Notes: generated from the sequence alone by a model not told the origin. DNA of 64,000 bases from Raskinella chloraquaticus (SeqCode) (GCA_002365175.1 DEZK01000003.1:51933-115932); one strand, 5' to 3'. Numbered from the stretch's first letter, positions 1-8,160 are shown. Numbers and translations are program-made.

Positions 1-279
1 TATCGGCGCTTCCGACACCAGCTTCCACGCCAGCTCCTGGACGTTAAGCCATTTGCCGCCCTCAATCGTATCCATGAAATGGCGCTCGATGGAATCACCC
101 GGCGACAGAACGACATTGTAGCCGCCCTGGACCATGCGCGTGCAGCCACTTTTACCCAGCAATCCCTTGACCGCAATCGTCACATGGAGATCAGGATCAG
201 CCTCAAGCGCATGCAGCACGCCGAAGAGCCCGGCGCCGCCCGATCCCAGAACCAGAATATCGGTGTCAAGCGTTCTCAA
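1..279 (-). CDS. Complex II-like flavoprotein subunit (SdhA/FrdA family), 3' part beyond window
   Basis: Only the first 93 codons are inside the window. The N-terminus reads LRTLDTDILVLGSGGAGLFG, a Rossmann FAD-binding motif (GxGxxG), followed by KSGCTRMVQGGYN and later HFMDTIEGGKWLN, the pattern seen at the start of succinate dehydrogenase/fumarate reductase flavoproteins. By family it would oxidise or reduce a C4-dicarboxylate-like substrate using FAD and pass electrons to the iron-sulfur subunit at 5244-5960. The TTG start overlaps the TGA of the upstream fumarase-like beta subunit, implying translational coupling. An L-aspartate oxidase-like enzyme is the main alternative, but the iron-sulfur and anchor genes nearby favour complex II. 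Confidence 0.8.
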   Translation of the reverse strand, partial: MRTLDTDILVLGSGGAGLFGVLHALEADPDLHVTIAVKGLLGKSGCTRMVQGGYNVVLSPGDSIERHFMDTIEGGKWLNVQELAWKLVSEAPI

Positions 280-887
280 CTCTTGACGCCGAGGTGTTTG
301 AGCGCTGCCGACCGTCTGGCATCAGCCCGCGCCCTGACTGCATCAAAGGACGAGGCACCATGCGAATCCATCGTCACCAGCAAGGGTCCGAAATTCCTGA
401 CGCTGAAGCGCCAGATCGATTCAGGGTTGAGATCGTCCATATCGACATCATCAATGCTCTCGACCCACGTCGTCTGCAGCGCAGCCGCCCCACCGACAAT
501 CGCCAGATAAACGCCGCCAAGCTCGCTGAAAGCCTTTAGCGTCTCATCGCCCATACCGCCCTTGCCGATGATGATGCGAACCCCCTCGCGCTCCATCAGC
601 GGGCGGGTGAAACGCTCCATGCGCTGGCTTGTCGTCGTGCCGACATTGATCGCCGCGTAGCCGGCGGGGTGCTCATTTGACACCGGCACTTTACGCACAT
701 TGGGTGCGGTATGGACGACAGCCGCTCCTTCGAGATCAAACTTGGTCTCCCGTCCCTTGTCGAACATGGCGATCAGATTGGCATCACGTACGCCGTAAAG
801 CGCGCCGCTGAGCGTCACCCGGTCGCCAAGGCGAAGCTGGCGGACGTCCGCCGCACTGACCGGCGTGATGAATTGATAATCCGCCAT
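276..887 (-). CDS. Class I fumarase / L-tartrate dehydratase-like beta subunit
   Basis: This 203-residue protein matches the C-terminal (beta) half of iron-sulfur-dependent class I hydro-lyases, which pairs with the alpha subunit to add water to, or remove it from, a hydroxy-dicarboxylate. Visible marks are GTTTSQRMERF and IIIGKGGMG, corresponding to the GPTT-R and IGKG segments of the family, then VYLAIVGGAAAL. The length is close to TtdB (about 200 residues) and to the beta subunits of two-subunit fumarases, so sequence length does not separate fumarate, mesaconate and tartrate specificity. The gene follows the alpha subunit with no spacer and overlaps the flavoprotein start. The G in place of the usual P in GPTT is a small deviation. 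Confidence 0.85.
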   Translation of the reverse strand: MADYQFITPVSAADVRQLRLGDRVTLSGALYGVRDANLIAMFDKGRETKFDLEGAAVVHTAPNVRKVPVSNEHPAGYAAINVGTTTSQRMERFTRPLMEREGVRIIIGKGGMGDETLKAFSELGGVYLAIVGGAAALQTTWVESIDDVDMDDLNPESIWRFSVRNFGPLLVTMDSHGASSFDAVRARADARRSAALKHLGVKS

Positions 888-1769
888 CTATTCCCCGATC
901 GCCACGCCGGCGCGGGTGAATACCGCGCTCGCCCGTCTCGCCGAATGGCACTGGATGTTCACCGCCACCGGATTCATGGTGATGTGAGTGGCGGCCGCCT
1001 CGACATGGACAGCGAAGGCGGTGCCAAAACCGCCCAGACCCTGCGGCCCGATATCGAGCATGTTGACAGCTTGTGACAGCAAACTTTCGAGCCTGGCCCC
1101 CTCGGGGTCCTTGCACATGGTGCCGAGCGGACGGGTCGCCGCCACCTTTGCCAGATGCATGCACACATCCGACGTGCCACCGATACCAACCCCGACGATG
1201 GTCGGCGGGCAAACGCGACCGCCGACTTCCATCACCCGGTCGATGACGAAGGTCTTGATGCCGTCAATGCCGTCAGCCGGGATCAGCATCTTGAGAAACG
1301 AGCCATTCTCCGAGCCGGAACCCTTGGGGATCATCTCCATTCTCAGCGTTTCCGCTTCATCGATAAAATCGATGTTGATCACCGGCACATGCGCCCCGCA
1401 CGATGTCTGCTCGTTGATCCGCGTCAGCGGATGGACGACGGAAGAGCGCAGCGGATGTTCTCTGGTTGCCCGCTCGACGCCGCGCCGGATCGCCTGTTTC
1501 AACAGATAGCCATCGAGTGTAACGCCGCGCCCGATGCCGACATTGTAGATCGGGATACCGGTATCCTGGCACAGGATATTGTCGGTCTTTTCAGCAACGG
1601 CGATATTCTCGATCATCGTTGCCAGGATCGATTGAGCCGTCTCGTCCGTCTCCGCCGCACTCAACCGCACGAAACCCTGCTTGATGTCGCTTGGCAGGAT
1701 TTTCAGCGCCCGGATGTAGAGAAGCTTGGCAACGTCCTCAATAGCCTCCGGGGTGACCGCGAAACTCAT
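888..1769 (-). CDS. Class I fumarase / L-tartrate dehydratase-like alpha subunit
   Basis: This is the iron-sulfur-binding half of a class I hydro-lyase, 293 residues from the ATG that overlaps the stop of the upstream permease (ATGA); the ORF is open to 1784. Probable [4Fe-4S] ligands are the cysteines in LCQDTGIPIYNVG, RVCPPTIVGVGIGG and NIQCHSARRA. The PKGSGSENGSFLKM stretch corresponds to the KGGGSEN motif of fumarases. By family it catalyses reversible hydration of fumarate or an analogue together with the beta subunit. Its place between an ABC importer and a complex II flavoprotein suggests a dedicated catabolic step rather than the housekeeping TCA reaction. Tartrate dehydratase and mesaconase remain possible. 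Confidence 0.87.
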   Translation of the reverse strand: MSFAVTPEAIEDVAKLLYIRALKILPSDIKQGFVRLSAAETDETAQSILATMIENIAVAEKTDNILCQDTGIPIYNVGIGRGVTLDGYLLKQAIRRGVERATREHPLRSSVVHPLTRINEQTSCGAHVPVINIDFIDEAETLRMEMIPKGSGSENGSFLKMLIPADGIDGIKTFVIDRVMEVGGRVCPPTIVGVGIGGTSDVCMHLAKVAATRPLGTMCKDPEGARLESLLSQAVNMLDIGPQGLGGFGTAFAVHVEAAATHITMNPVAVNIQCHSARRASAVFTRAGVAIGE

Positions 1770-2653
1770 CTCTGCATGCCCCATCTGGCGACCGTATAAC
1801 GCTCTATCAGGCGGAAGATACCGCTCTCCACCGCAAGCCCGATCAGGATCACCGTGAGCAGTCCGGCAAAGACATGGGCGGTCTGCAACTGATTGCGATT
1901 TTCAAAAATGAACCAGCCAAGCCCGCCCGAGCGCGAGGAAACACCAAACACCAGCTCGGCCGCAATCAAGGTTCGCCAGGCGAAGGCCCAGCCGATCTTG
2001 AGGCCGGCAAGGATCGCCGGGAAGGCGGCGGGGATGAGAATGTAGACAACATAGGGCAGACCCTTCAGCCCGACATTGCGCCCGCTCATGCGCAGTGTTT
2101 CCGCAACCGAGAGAAAGCCGGTATGCATATTGAGCGCCACCGCCCACAGCACCGAATGAATGACGACAAAGACAATCGACGTGATGCCGATGCCAAACCA
2201 CAGCAACGCCAGCGGCAGAAGCGCGATCGCCGGCAGCGGATTGAACATCGAGGTCAGCGTCGACAGCAGATCAGTGCCAAGGCGCGATGACACCGCAACA
2301 ATGGTCAACCCCGTCGCCAGCACGACACCGATGACATAGGCGATACCGAGCACACGCAGCGATGTCAGCGTGCGGTTGATCAGCGTGCCCGAAACGGCCG
2401 CATCCACCCACGCTACAAGCGTCTGGCCAAGAGTTGGAAAAATAAGATCATTGCCGAGAAGGCGCCCGTAGATTTCCCAGGCAAGCCCCAGCATGGCAAC
2501 GATGAACAGTTTGCGCAGACCTTCTGACGCGGCGATGCGCTCAAAAAAGCCGAGCGGAGTTTCAACCAGCTTCTGATCGCCGGCGGCGATTTCTGCATGG
2601 ACGATCTCAGGTCGCTGCGGCGGCGTTGGCCGTTCAGTATCAATGACCGCCAT
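1766..2653 (-). CDS. ABC transporter permease, nitrate/sulfonate/taurine type (SsuC/TauC family)
   Basis: This is an inner-membrane permease of about 295 residues with roughly six hydrophobic segments and the cytoplasmic-loop signature region around AETLRMSGRNVGLKGLPYVV and PAILAGLKIGWAFAWR, typical of SsuC/TauC/NrtB permeases. The ATG at 2653 has AGGAAG upstream and overlaps the end of the ATPase gene by 14 bases; the ORF extends to 2776, but the extra residues look like out-of-frame coding. It should form a transporter with the adjacent ATPase and binding protein. The substrate cannot be read from sequence. The gene overlaps the fumarase-like alpha subunit, so import and metabolism appear co-expressed. 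Confidence 0.88.
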   Translation of the reverse strand: MAVIDTERPTPPQRPEIVHAEIAAGDQKLVETPLGFFERIAASEGLRKLFIVAMLGLAWEIYGRLLGNDLIFPTLGQTLVAWVDAAVSGTLINRTLTSLRVLGIAYVIGVVLATGLTIVAVSSRLGTDLLSTLTSMFNPLPAIALLPLALLWFGIGITSIVFVVIHSVLWAVALNMHTGFLSVAETLRMSGRNVGLKGLPYVVYILIPAAFPAILAGLKIGWAFAWRTLIAAELVFGVSSRSGGLGWFIFENRNQLQTAHVFAGLLTVILIGLAVESGIFRLIERYTVARWGMQR

Positions 2654-3479
2654 GGACGCTTCCTGCCTGAGATTGCCCCGTCGAGGCGCCGGCTGCTTCG
2701 CCAAACAACATGGCGTTGATGCGGGTGTCGAGCGCCTGGATCGCCATGCCGGCCTCGGCGCCTTCGCCGAAATCACCCGAATTGAGTTCCGCCTTCACCC
2801 GTCCCGGATGGGGCGAGAGAACAAGGATGCGATTGCCAACCACAATCGCCTCATGGATCGAGTGGGTGACAAACACCACCGTAAAGCGCGCCTCATCCCA
2901 TAATTGCAGCAATTCCTGTTGCATCTCGCGCCGCGTCAATGCGTCGAGCGCTGCGAAGGGCTCGTCCATCAGCAGCACGCGCGGCTCAAGGGCGAGCGCG
3001 CGCGCAATCGCCACGCGCTGCTTCATGCCGCCTGAAAGCTGATGGGGGTAGACATGGGCAAATTTGCTGAGCTTCACCTTGTCAAGGAAGCGGCGGGCCC
3101 GCTCGCGCGCATCCTTGCCGCTATATTTGCCGGTGCGTTCCATGGGAAAAAGCACGTTCTGCTCAACCGTCTTCCACGGCAGGAGCTGATCGAATTCCTG
3201 GAACACCATCATGCGGTCGGGGCCAGGCTCGGTGACCTTCTGGCCATCAAGCCTGATCTCGCCTTCAACCGGGGACAGAAACCCGGCAATCGCTTTCAGC
3301 AGGCTCGACTTTCCGCATCCCGACGGCCCGAGCAGAACAAACCGATCGGCGCCATGCACATCAAAGGACACACGCTGGGTCGCCCGCACCGCGTAGTCGC
3401 GCGTGCGATATTGCAAGGTGACGCCATCAACCTCAAGGCGCGGGCGCGGCAGGGCGCTATCGTCGAGCCGACCGTGCAC
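2640..3479 (-). CDS. ABC transporter ATP-binding protein, nitrate/sulfonate/taurine type
   Basis: This is a 279-residue nucleotide-binding subunit with Walker A GPSGCGKSS, Q-loop VFQEFDQLLPW, signature LSGGMKQRVAIARAL, Walker B VLLMDEPFAALD and H-loop VFVTHSIHEA, the layout of the SsuB/TauB/NrtD group. The start is a GTG three bases after the binding-protein stop, with GGAAG upstream. A C-terminal extension after LSPHPGRV is rich in Ala, Gly and Ser and has no recognisable domain. It powers import by the neighbouring permease. Confidence 0.9.
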   Translation of the reverse strand: MHGRLDDSALPRPRLEVDGVTLQYRTRDYAVRATQRVSFDVHGADRFVLLGPSGCGKSSLLKAIAGFLSPVEGEIRLDGQKVTEPGPDRMMVFQEFDQLLPWKTVEQNVLFPMERTGKYSGKDARERARRFLDKVKLSKFAHVYPHQLSGGMKQRVAIARALALEPRVLLMDEPFAALDALTRREMQQELLQLWDEARFTVVFVTHSIHEAIVVGNRILVLSPHPGRVKAELNSGDFGEGAEAGMAIQALDTRINAMLFGEAAGASTGQSQAGSVHGGH

Positions 3480-3481
3480 AA

Positions 3482-4495
3482 TCAGCTTCCCTGTTTCGTA
3501 TGTAGCTCAGGGAAGAAGAGATCGCTCCATTGCGTCGGCGCATCCTTGATGGCGCCCGTCTTTTTCATGAAATTGGCAAATACCATCGAGCGCTGCGGTG
3601 TCGTTGTCATGACGTTTTCAGGGTCCTTCAGAATGCCGGTGACGAAGCCTGGATCAAGTTTCGAATTTTCCGCAGCAATCCAGATCTTGCCAGCTTCAAC
3701 CGGATCGGCGTTGATCATGGCAATCGCCTTCTCAAGCGCTGTCAGGAAACTCTTGTAGACGACCGGGCTGCCCTCCCGCACTTTCTTCGTCGTCCAGACC
3801 GCGTTGAAGATGGTCGGGCCACCGAGCACGTCGAAGGAATTCAGGACGCGATGAACGCGCGGATCCTTCAACTGCACATATTGGAAGGGCGCCGAGCCGA
3901 AATGCGCTGTGATCTCGCTCTTGCCTGAGAGCATTGCCGCTGTGGCATCCGGGTGGCTCATCGATACCGTCAGATGGTCAAGCGCATCGAATTTGCCCAG
4001 CTCACGCTCAGCCGCCATTTGTAACACGAGCGCTTGAATGGCGATTTTGACCGCCGGCAGGCCGATCCGGTCCTTGTCGGTGAAATCCTTCACCGTCTTC
4101 ACTGCCGGGTTGATGGTGTTGAGATAAAGCGGCATCGAGTTGAGCGCCGCCACGCCACGCACATCGATATTGCTGCGGGTGCGCGACCAGATGGTGATCA
4201 TCGGTCCGATCCCACCGGAGGCGAATTCAAGACTGCCGGCAATCAGCGCATCATTGATCGGCGCCCCGCCGGTGAACTGCACCCACTGGACGTCGGACGT
4301 CGGCACGCCATTGGCCTTCAACTCCGCCTCGATAAGGCCTAGCTTCTCCATCACCGCCATCGGTATGTAGGAAATGCCGAATTGCTTGGCGATGCGCACC
4401 TGCGTTGGCGCCTGCGCGCGCGCAACGCCTGGCAGCATCAGAGCGCTTGCGGCTATGCCGGCAAGAGCCTGCCGGCGCGAATGATGATTGGTCAT
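3482..4495 (-). CDS. ABC transporter substrate-binding protein (NMT1/SsuA-like)
   Basis: This 337-residue exported solute-binding protein begins HHSRRQALAGIAASALML with an Ala-x-Ala cleavage region near residue 27, a signal peptide with a twin-arginine flavour. The mature part (VRIAKQFGISYIPMAVMEK, then LIAGSLEFASGGIGPM) resembles NMT1/SsuA-type periplasmic proteins that bind sulfonates, nitrate, thiamine precursors or aromatic acids. It starts the transporter block and is followed within three bases by the ATPase. The ligand is unknown. Linkage to complex II and fumarase homologues hints at a succinate- or fumarate-like compound, which is inference only. Confidence 0.86.
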   Translation of the reverse strand: MTNHHSRRQALAGIAASALMLPGVARAQAPTQVRIAKQFGISYIPMAVMEKLGLIEAELKANGVPTSDVQWVQFTGGAPINDALIAGSLEFASGGIGPMITIWSRTRSNIDVRGVAALNSMPLYLNTINPAVKTVKDFTDKDRIGLPAVKIAIQALVLQMAAERELGKFDALDHLTVSMSHPDATAAMLSGKSEITAHFGSAPFQYVQLKDPRVHRVLNSFDVLGGPTIFNAVWTTKKVREGSPVVYKSFLTALEKAIAMINADPVEAGKIWIAAENSKLDPGFVTGILKDPENVMTTTPQRSMVFANFMKKTGAIKDAPTQWSDLFFPELHTKQGS

Positions 4496-4526
4496 GCGTC
4501 TCTCCCCTTTTCCTTAGATGTTTGCT

Positions 4527-4895
4527 TTACCCGTGTCGTGCCGCCAGCAGAAAAAGCAGACCCGCCGCGATAGCGAAGGCGATACAAAGCATGATGTACG
4601 TCTTTTGTCGCTCACTCCACGGCAGAAACTCAATAGCCAGCACCCTGATCCCGCCGGCCATATGCAGCGCCAACGCACTTACAAGCAGCCATTCGCCCAG
4701 CTTGACCCATGGATTGGCAGCCCATAGCAGAAAATCGTCAAGACCAGCAGCGCCATTGAGCGCATTGCCCAGCACAAAAAAGTGAAATGGCAGAAAGACA
4801 GCGAGTGCCAGTCCGGAAAGGCGGTGAACAAGATAAGCAACATAACCCGCATGCGATCGGCTGCGCACACGCCCGGCTGCCTGCTGCAAACTCAT
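4527..4895 (-). CDS. Complex II cytochrome b-type membrane anchor (SdhC-like)
   Basis: This is a 122-residue protein with three hydrophobic helices. HRLSGLALAVFLPFHFFVLG is the H-R-x-S-G helix of SdhC, and ALHMAGGIRVLAIEF carries the His-x-x-Gly-Gly-Ile-Arg motif whose histidine ligates haem b in the family. It should anchor the complex in the inner membrane and bind quinone together with the preceding gene. GAGGAG precedes the ATG, and the gene begins 13 bases after the other anchor stops. The ABC binding-protein gene follows after 31 bases on the same strand. Confidence 0.82.
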   Translation of the reverse strand: MSLQQAAGRVRSRSHAGYVAYLVHRLSGLALAVFLPFHFFVLGNALNGAAGLDDFLLWAANPWVKLGEWLLVSALALHMAGGIRVLAIEFLPWSERQKTYIMLCIAFAIAAGLLFLLAARHG

Positions 4896-4908
4896 GACAC
4901 GGCTCTCC

Positions 4909-5247
4909 TCACCAGATCACCCCTGCAACGGCGCGCAAACCGGCGATCAGAAGAAGGACGCCGAAGGCCGCCCACACCCCGTCAACGCGATTACCGCGCC
5001 AGCCGGCCCATTCAGCACTGATCGCCCGGCACCCAAGGGCTGCATGAACACTGACTGCCACGACGAACAGGCCATAGAACCCTGCCCAAAGCGCCGAGCC
5101 GCGCGTGCGTGCAAAAATCGCTTCCGCGCTCAAGCCGGAGCGCACCGCGTAGATGATGACGGCGAGGTGGATCAGTACCAGCGGCGCCATCACCACCGCG
5201 CTTGCCCGCTGCGCCAGAAAGAGCCACATCTCCCCGCGCCCGCTCAC
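4909..5247 (-). CDS. Complex II second membrane anchor (SdhD-like)
   Basis: This is a short hydrophobic protein, 112 residues from a GTG that overlaps the TGA of the iron-sulfur subunit (GTGA) with GAGGG upstream; the ORF is open to 5367, but that extension lies inside the iron-sulfur gene. Three membrane helices are visible, with RASAVVMAPLVLIHLAVI and HAALGCRAISAEWAGW, the latter matching the His-x-x-x-Gly-x-Arg region of small complex II anchors. It likely contributes to the quinone and haem site with the SdhC-like protein. An ATG start at 5229 is a possible alternative. Confidence 0.75.
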   Translation of the reverse strand: MSGRGEMWLFLAQRASAVVMAPLVLIHLAVIIYAVRSGLSAEAIFARTRGSALWAGFYGLFVVAVSVHAALGCRAISAEWAGWRGNRVDGVWAAFGVLLLIAGLRAVAGVIW

Positions 5248-5960
5248 AACCGTCCCTCGATGAGCGCCATGAGGCTCATGCGCTTCAACCCGGCAATCGA
5301 GCGTGTCGGATTGAGCCCCTTGGGGCAGGCGTCCCGGCACCCCTGCTGGGTATGACAATTCTGGCAACCACCTGCGCCACTCACCGCTTTCAGGCGCTCG
5401 TCCTGCGCCCCGTCGCGCCCATCATTCATCAGCGTCCACGCGCGGTTGAGCGCAGCCGGCCCAAGATAATCCGGCTGCCCCGCAACCACATCGCAGGAAG
5501 CGTAGCAGACAGCGCAGCCAATGCATTCGATCGCCTCATCAGCCTGGCGGCGCGCGGCGCCCGACGGCGGCACAATCGCAAAATCATCGCCAAGTTCGGC
5601 TTGCGGCTTGAACTGGCCGCCGGCCGCCTGCCATTTGTCGAAGAAGGGCGCAAGATCAGCCACGAGATCACGGATGCGCGGCAGATTGGCAAGGGGTTCA
5701 AGGGTGAGCCGGCCATCAGCCGCCACCTTCTTCACATGCGTGCGGCACGTCCAGCGCGCCTTGCCATTGACCATCATGGCGCAGGATCCGCACATACCGA
5801 CCCGACAGGCAAAGCGATAGGCAAGGCTCGGCTCCAGCACCTTTTGTACATGGGTGACGACATCGAGAACCGTCTGATTGTCGCTGCGCGGCACGTCGAA
5901 GCGCTGGAGCTGACCCTCCGCGCCGCCTCGCCAGATATCGACTGTCAGAAACTCAGCCAT
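5244..5960 (-). CDS. Complex II-like iron-sulfur subunit (SdhB/FrdB family)
   Basis: This 238-residue electron-transfer subunit has the plant-type [2Fe-2S] site CRVGMCGSC plus Cys72 in the N-terminal half. The C-terminal half has CIGCAVCYASC and CQNCHTQQGCRDACPKGLNP, the cysteine sets for the [4Fe-4S] and [3Fe-4S] centres. By family it carries electrons between the flavoprotein and membrane quinone. It is the first complex II gene in this cluster, whereas its flavoprotein partner lies about 5 kb away at the other end, an unusual order. The TauE-like gene ends 42 bases upstream on the same strand and may be co-transcribed. Confidence 0.9.
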   Translation of the reverse strand: MAEFLTVDIWRGGAEGQLQRFDVPRSDNQTVLDVVTHVQKVLEPSLAYRFACRVGMCGSCAMMVNGKARWTCRTHVKKVAADGRLTLEPLANLPRIRDLVADLAPFFDKWQAAGGQFKPQAELGDDFAIVPPSGAARRQADEAIECIGCAVCYASCDVVAGQPDYLGPAALNRAWTLMNDGRDGAQDERLKAVSGAGGCQNCHTQQGCRDACPKGLNPTRSIAGLKRMSLMALIEGRL

Positions 5961-6002
5961 GCCGCCGCTTGTCCCTTTGAATAATCTGAATGACGAGCAT
6001 CC

Positions 6003-6758
6003 CTAACCCGGATGCGATGTCAACATCGCCGAGATTTCGCTGATCGTCAGTACAACCCCAAGAACCAGCAGCAGCCACAATACCAGCCAGCGAAAGCGCG
6101 CGCCGTTGATTTTGGAAAAAAGCCACAGGCCGATCACGACCCCGGCAACCATCACCGGACCGGTAATCGCCAGATCAATCAGGCTGTGCTGGCTGATTCC
6201 AACCACCAGCGCCAGCGACATCAGCGAATAGGCTTGCATGACGAGAATGAAACTCTGAAAAACAGCTCTTTGCCGCGCCGGCTCCCAGCCCCGCATCAAG
6301 CACCACGCCGTCATGAGCGCCCCGGACAGACCGGCAATGCCGCCGAGCACACCGCTGAGAAAGCCCACAATCGCGTCAGACAGGCGTCCTGCCAGAGGCG
6401 AGACGTAGGTGACCGGCAGGCGCATCGCATAAAGGGCGTAGAACGACAGGAACAGACCAATTCCCAGGCGCACCGTGCCGGGATAAAGATGGCCAAGCGC
6501 CAGACTTCCAACCGGCGCGCCGATCACGCCGGCGGCGAGAAACGGCCACAGATCGGCCCATGCGACCCTTTGGCGCAGCCGCAAAAGCGACATGACCTGA
6601 GCGAGAAAGCTTCCCATGAGGATAAGCGCCGTGGCATCAGCCGGCGAGCGCAGATGAAAGACGATACCCGCCGCCACCAGCGCGAACGCAAAGCCGGTGA
6701 GGCCGGACACGGTCGCGGCTGTAAAGATGGCTGCCTGCAGCAGAAGAGCGTCTGTCAC
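6003..6758 (-). CDS. TauE/SafE (DUF81) family membrane transporter
   Basis: This is an integral membrane protein of about 250 residues with eight or so hydrophobic segments; VSGLTGFAFALVAAGI near the N-terminus and SGVLGGIAGLSGALMTAW in the middle are the paired glycine-rich repeats of TauE/SafE proteins. Characterised members export sulfite or sulfoacetate, but most are untested. No good ATG exists: GTG at 6758 is used here, with TTG at 6791 as the alternative. It lies 42 bases before the iron-sulfur subunit gene on the same strand. With a taurine-type importer in the same run, an export role for sulfite released from an organosulfonate is conceivable. Confidence 0.8.
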   Translation of the reverse strand: MTDALLLQAAIFTAATVSGLTGFAFALVAAGIVFHLRSPADATALILMGSFLAQVMSLLRLRQRVAWADLWPFLAAGVIGAPVGSLALGHLYPGTVRLGIGLFLSFYALYAMRLPVTYVSPLAGRLSDAIVGFLSGVLGGIAGLSGALMTAWCLMRGWEPARQRAVFQSFILVMQAYSLMSLALVVGISQHSLIDLAITGPVMVAGVVIGLWLFSKINGARFRWLVLWLLLVLGVVLTISEISAMLTSHPG

Positions 6759-6838
6759 GATCCAGCCATTCGGGCCATCATCGTCGGCCAAGACAGTACC
6801 AGAAACGGGTTGGTCATGGCGGAGAAATGCGCTTGCGT

Positions 6839-8068
6839 CTAAGGCGTCGGGCGCAAGGCGAGCGTGCGCCCCTCATCGCCGACCGGAGGACGGGAGACGA
6901 CCGCGGCAGGCGATGGCCATTGCGCATGATCCGCGCGTCCGACATGCGTTGGTGCAAGATCGCCACGCTGGAGAACACGTGAGGCGAAATCATCGCGGTT
7001 GACCGGGGAGGTCGCCAGTTCAGCGCCAGGCTTGAAGGGCAACGGCGTGAGTTGCACGACCGCGCCCACATAATTGGGCGCAAGCGCGGCAATGGGCGCT
7101 GCCGGCACGCTTGGCGCCACACTGCCAGGCAGCCGGTTCGTTCCTTGTTCATCACGTCGCGATGGCAGCTCAAGGCCGGCAATGAGAGGCGCAGCACTCA
7201 CCGCGCCGTCGCGCTTCAATGTGTTGTCGACAAAAAACGCCAGCTTGCGATTGCCGGCAGGGGTGAAATTTATGCCATCCGACTTGCGCAGCCGGCGCTT
7301 GTTGCCGTTGATGTCCGGCCCGATCGCCACATACTTCCCCTCATCATCGGCAAAGCCTTCCCAGACATCGACAAAACGGGCACTGGCGGTGAACATCCGG
7401 CTCTTGAAAATTTCGTCGAAAAAACTGGAATCCTCGCTGTCGCGAGCCGCCCGCATGATAGGCAGACCTGTCCAGTAAAGGCGCGTGCGAAGGGCCCCGA
7501 AATATCCCAGAAACTGATCGATGCGGGCCTGGTAGATATCCCGCCAGCGCGGATCGCGGAATTCGACGATGCGCTCCCCGTCGATCAGCGCCTGGCGGTC
7601 ATTGAAGCCGAACATGACGATGATGGCGGCCGGCGCTTTCTCCGCCATCGCCTCCCGGACAAGCGCTCCCCAATCGGTTGACGCGCCGCTGATAATGCCA
7701 ACGCCTTGGCGCGTGACGGGCGTAATCTTCACGCTACGGTCTTCGGCATAGGTCTGGCGCAACCCTTCGGCGATGCCTCCAGCCATCTCATCGCCAACCA
7801 CCAGGATCGTCGCCGCATCCGCGTTTTTCGGCTGTTCAGGCGCTGCATAGGTCACGTCCGAAATGTCAGCCGCCGGTCGCGCCGGTCGCGCCACGGGCGG
7901 GTGCGCCGGGCGGGCAAGTTTTTCCTGTTGTCGTTTACGTCTGGCATCTTCCTGGCGAAACACTTCCTCCAGAAATTCAACCGCCGGCCCAGCCGCCAGC
8001 GCTGCATGCCGCCCAAGGCCCACGCCGATGACAACAACCAGAAACAGCGTGTAGGCGGTCCTGCGCAT
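6839..8068 (-). CDS. SGNH-fold DUF459 protein with degenerate catalytic motifs
   Basis: This exported protein of about 409 residues is read from the ATG preceded by GGAGG; the ORF runs to 8101. A signal peptide (MRRTAYTLFLVVVIG to an Ala-rich cleavage site) is followed by a charged, Pro-rich linker and an SGNH-hydrolase-like domain from about residue 90 to 310. The expected blocks are present, but the block I serine reads GDEM rather than GDS-L, and the block V histidine region reads DGINFTPAG where active enzymes have DxxH. FGFND preserves the block III Gly-x-Asn. It may be a binding protein or altered enzyme in the cell envelope. The Pro-rich C-terminus after residue 320 has no recognised fold. 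Confidence 0.75.
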   Translation of the reverse strand: MRRTAYTLFLVVVIGVGLGRHAALAAGPAVEFLEEVFRQEDARRKRQQEKLARPAHPPVARPARPAADISDVTYAAPEQPKNADAATILVVGDEMAGGIAEGLRQTYAEDRSVKITPVTRQGVGIISGASTDWGALVREAMAEKAPAAIIVMFGFNDRQALIDGERIVEFRDPRWRDIYQARIDQFLGYFGALRTRLYWTGLPIMRAARDSEDSSFFDEIFKSRMFTASARFVDVWEGFADDEGKYVAIGPDINGNKRRLRKSDGINFTPAGNRKLAFFVDNTLKRDGAVSAAPLIAGLELPSRRDEQGTNRLPGSVAPSVPAAPIAALAPNYVGAVVQLTPLPFKPGAELATSPVNRDDFASRVLQRGDLAPTHVGRADHAQWPSPAAVVSRPPVGDEGRTLALRPTP

Positions 8069-8119
8069 TATGCCTCCATTGGCGGGCTTATACCGGTTCA
8101 CCAGCCAATGGCCAAGTAG

Positions 8120-8160
8120 CCAGCGCCACGTCTTTCACCAGCGCCACGTCTTTCACCAGC
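8120..8160. repeat. 18-bp tandem duplication
   Basis: The 18-base unit CCAGCGCCACGTCTTTCA occurs twice head to tail (8120-8137, 8138-8155), followed by a third partial copy starting CCAGC. It lies in the short spacer between the lytic transglycosylase end and the SGNH gene start. It looks like replication slippage, with no sign of function. Confidence 0.8.
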
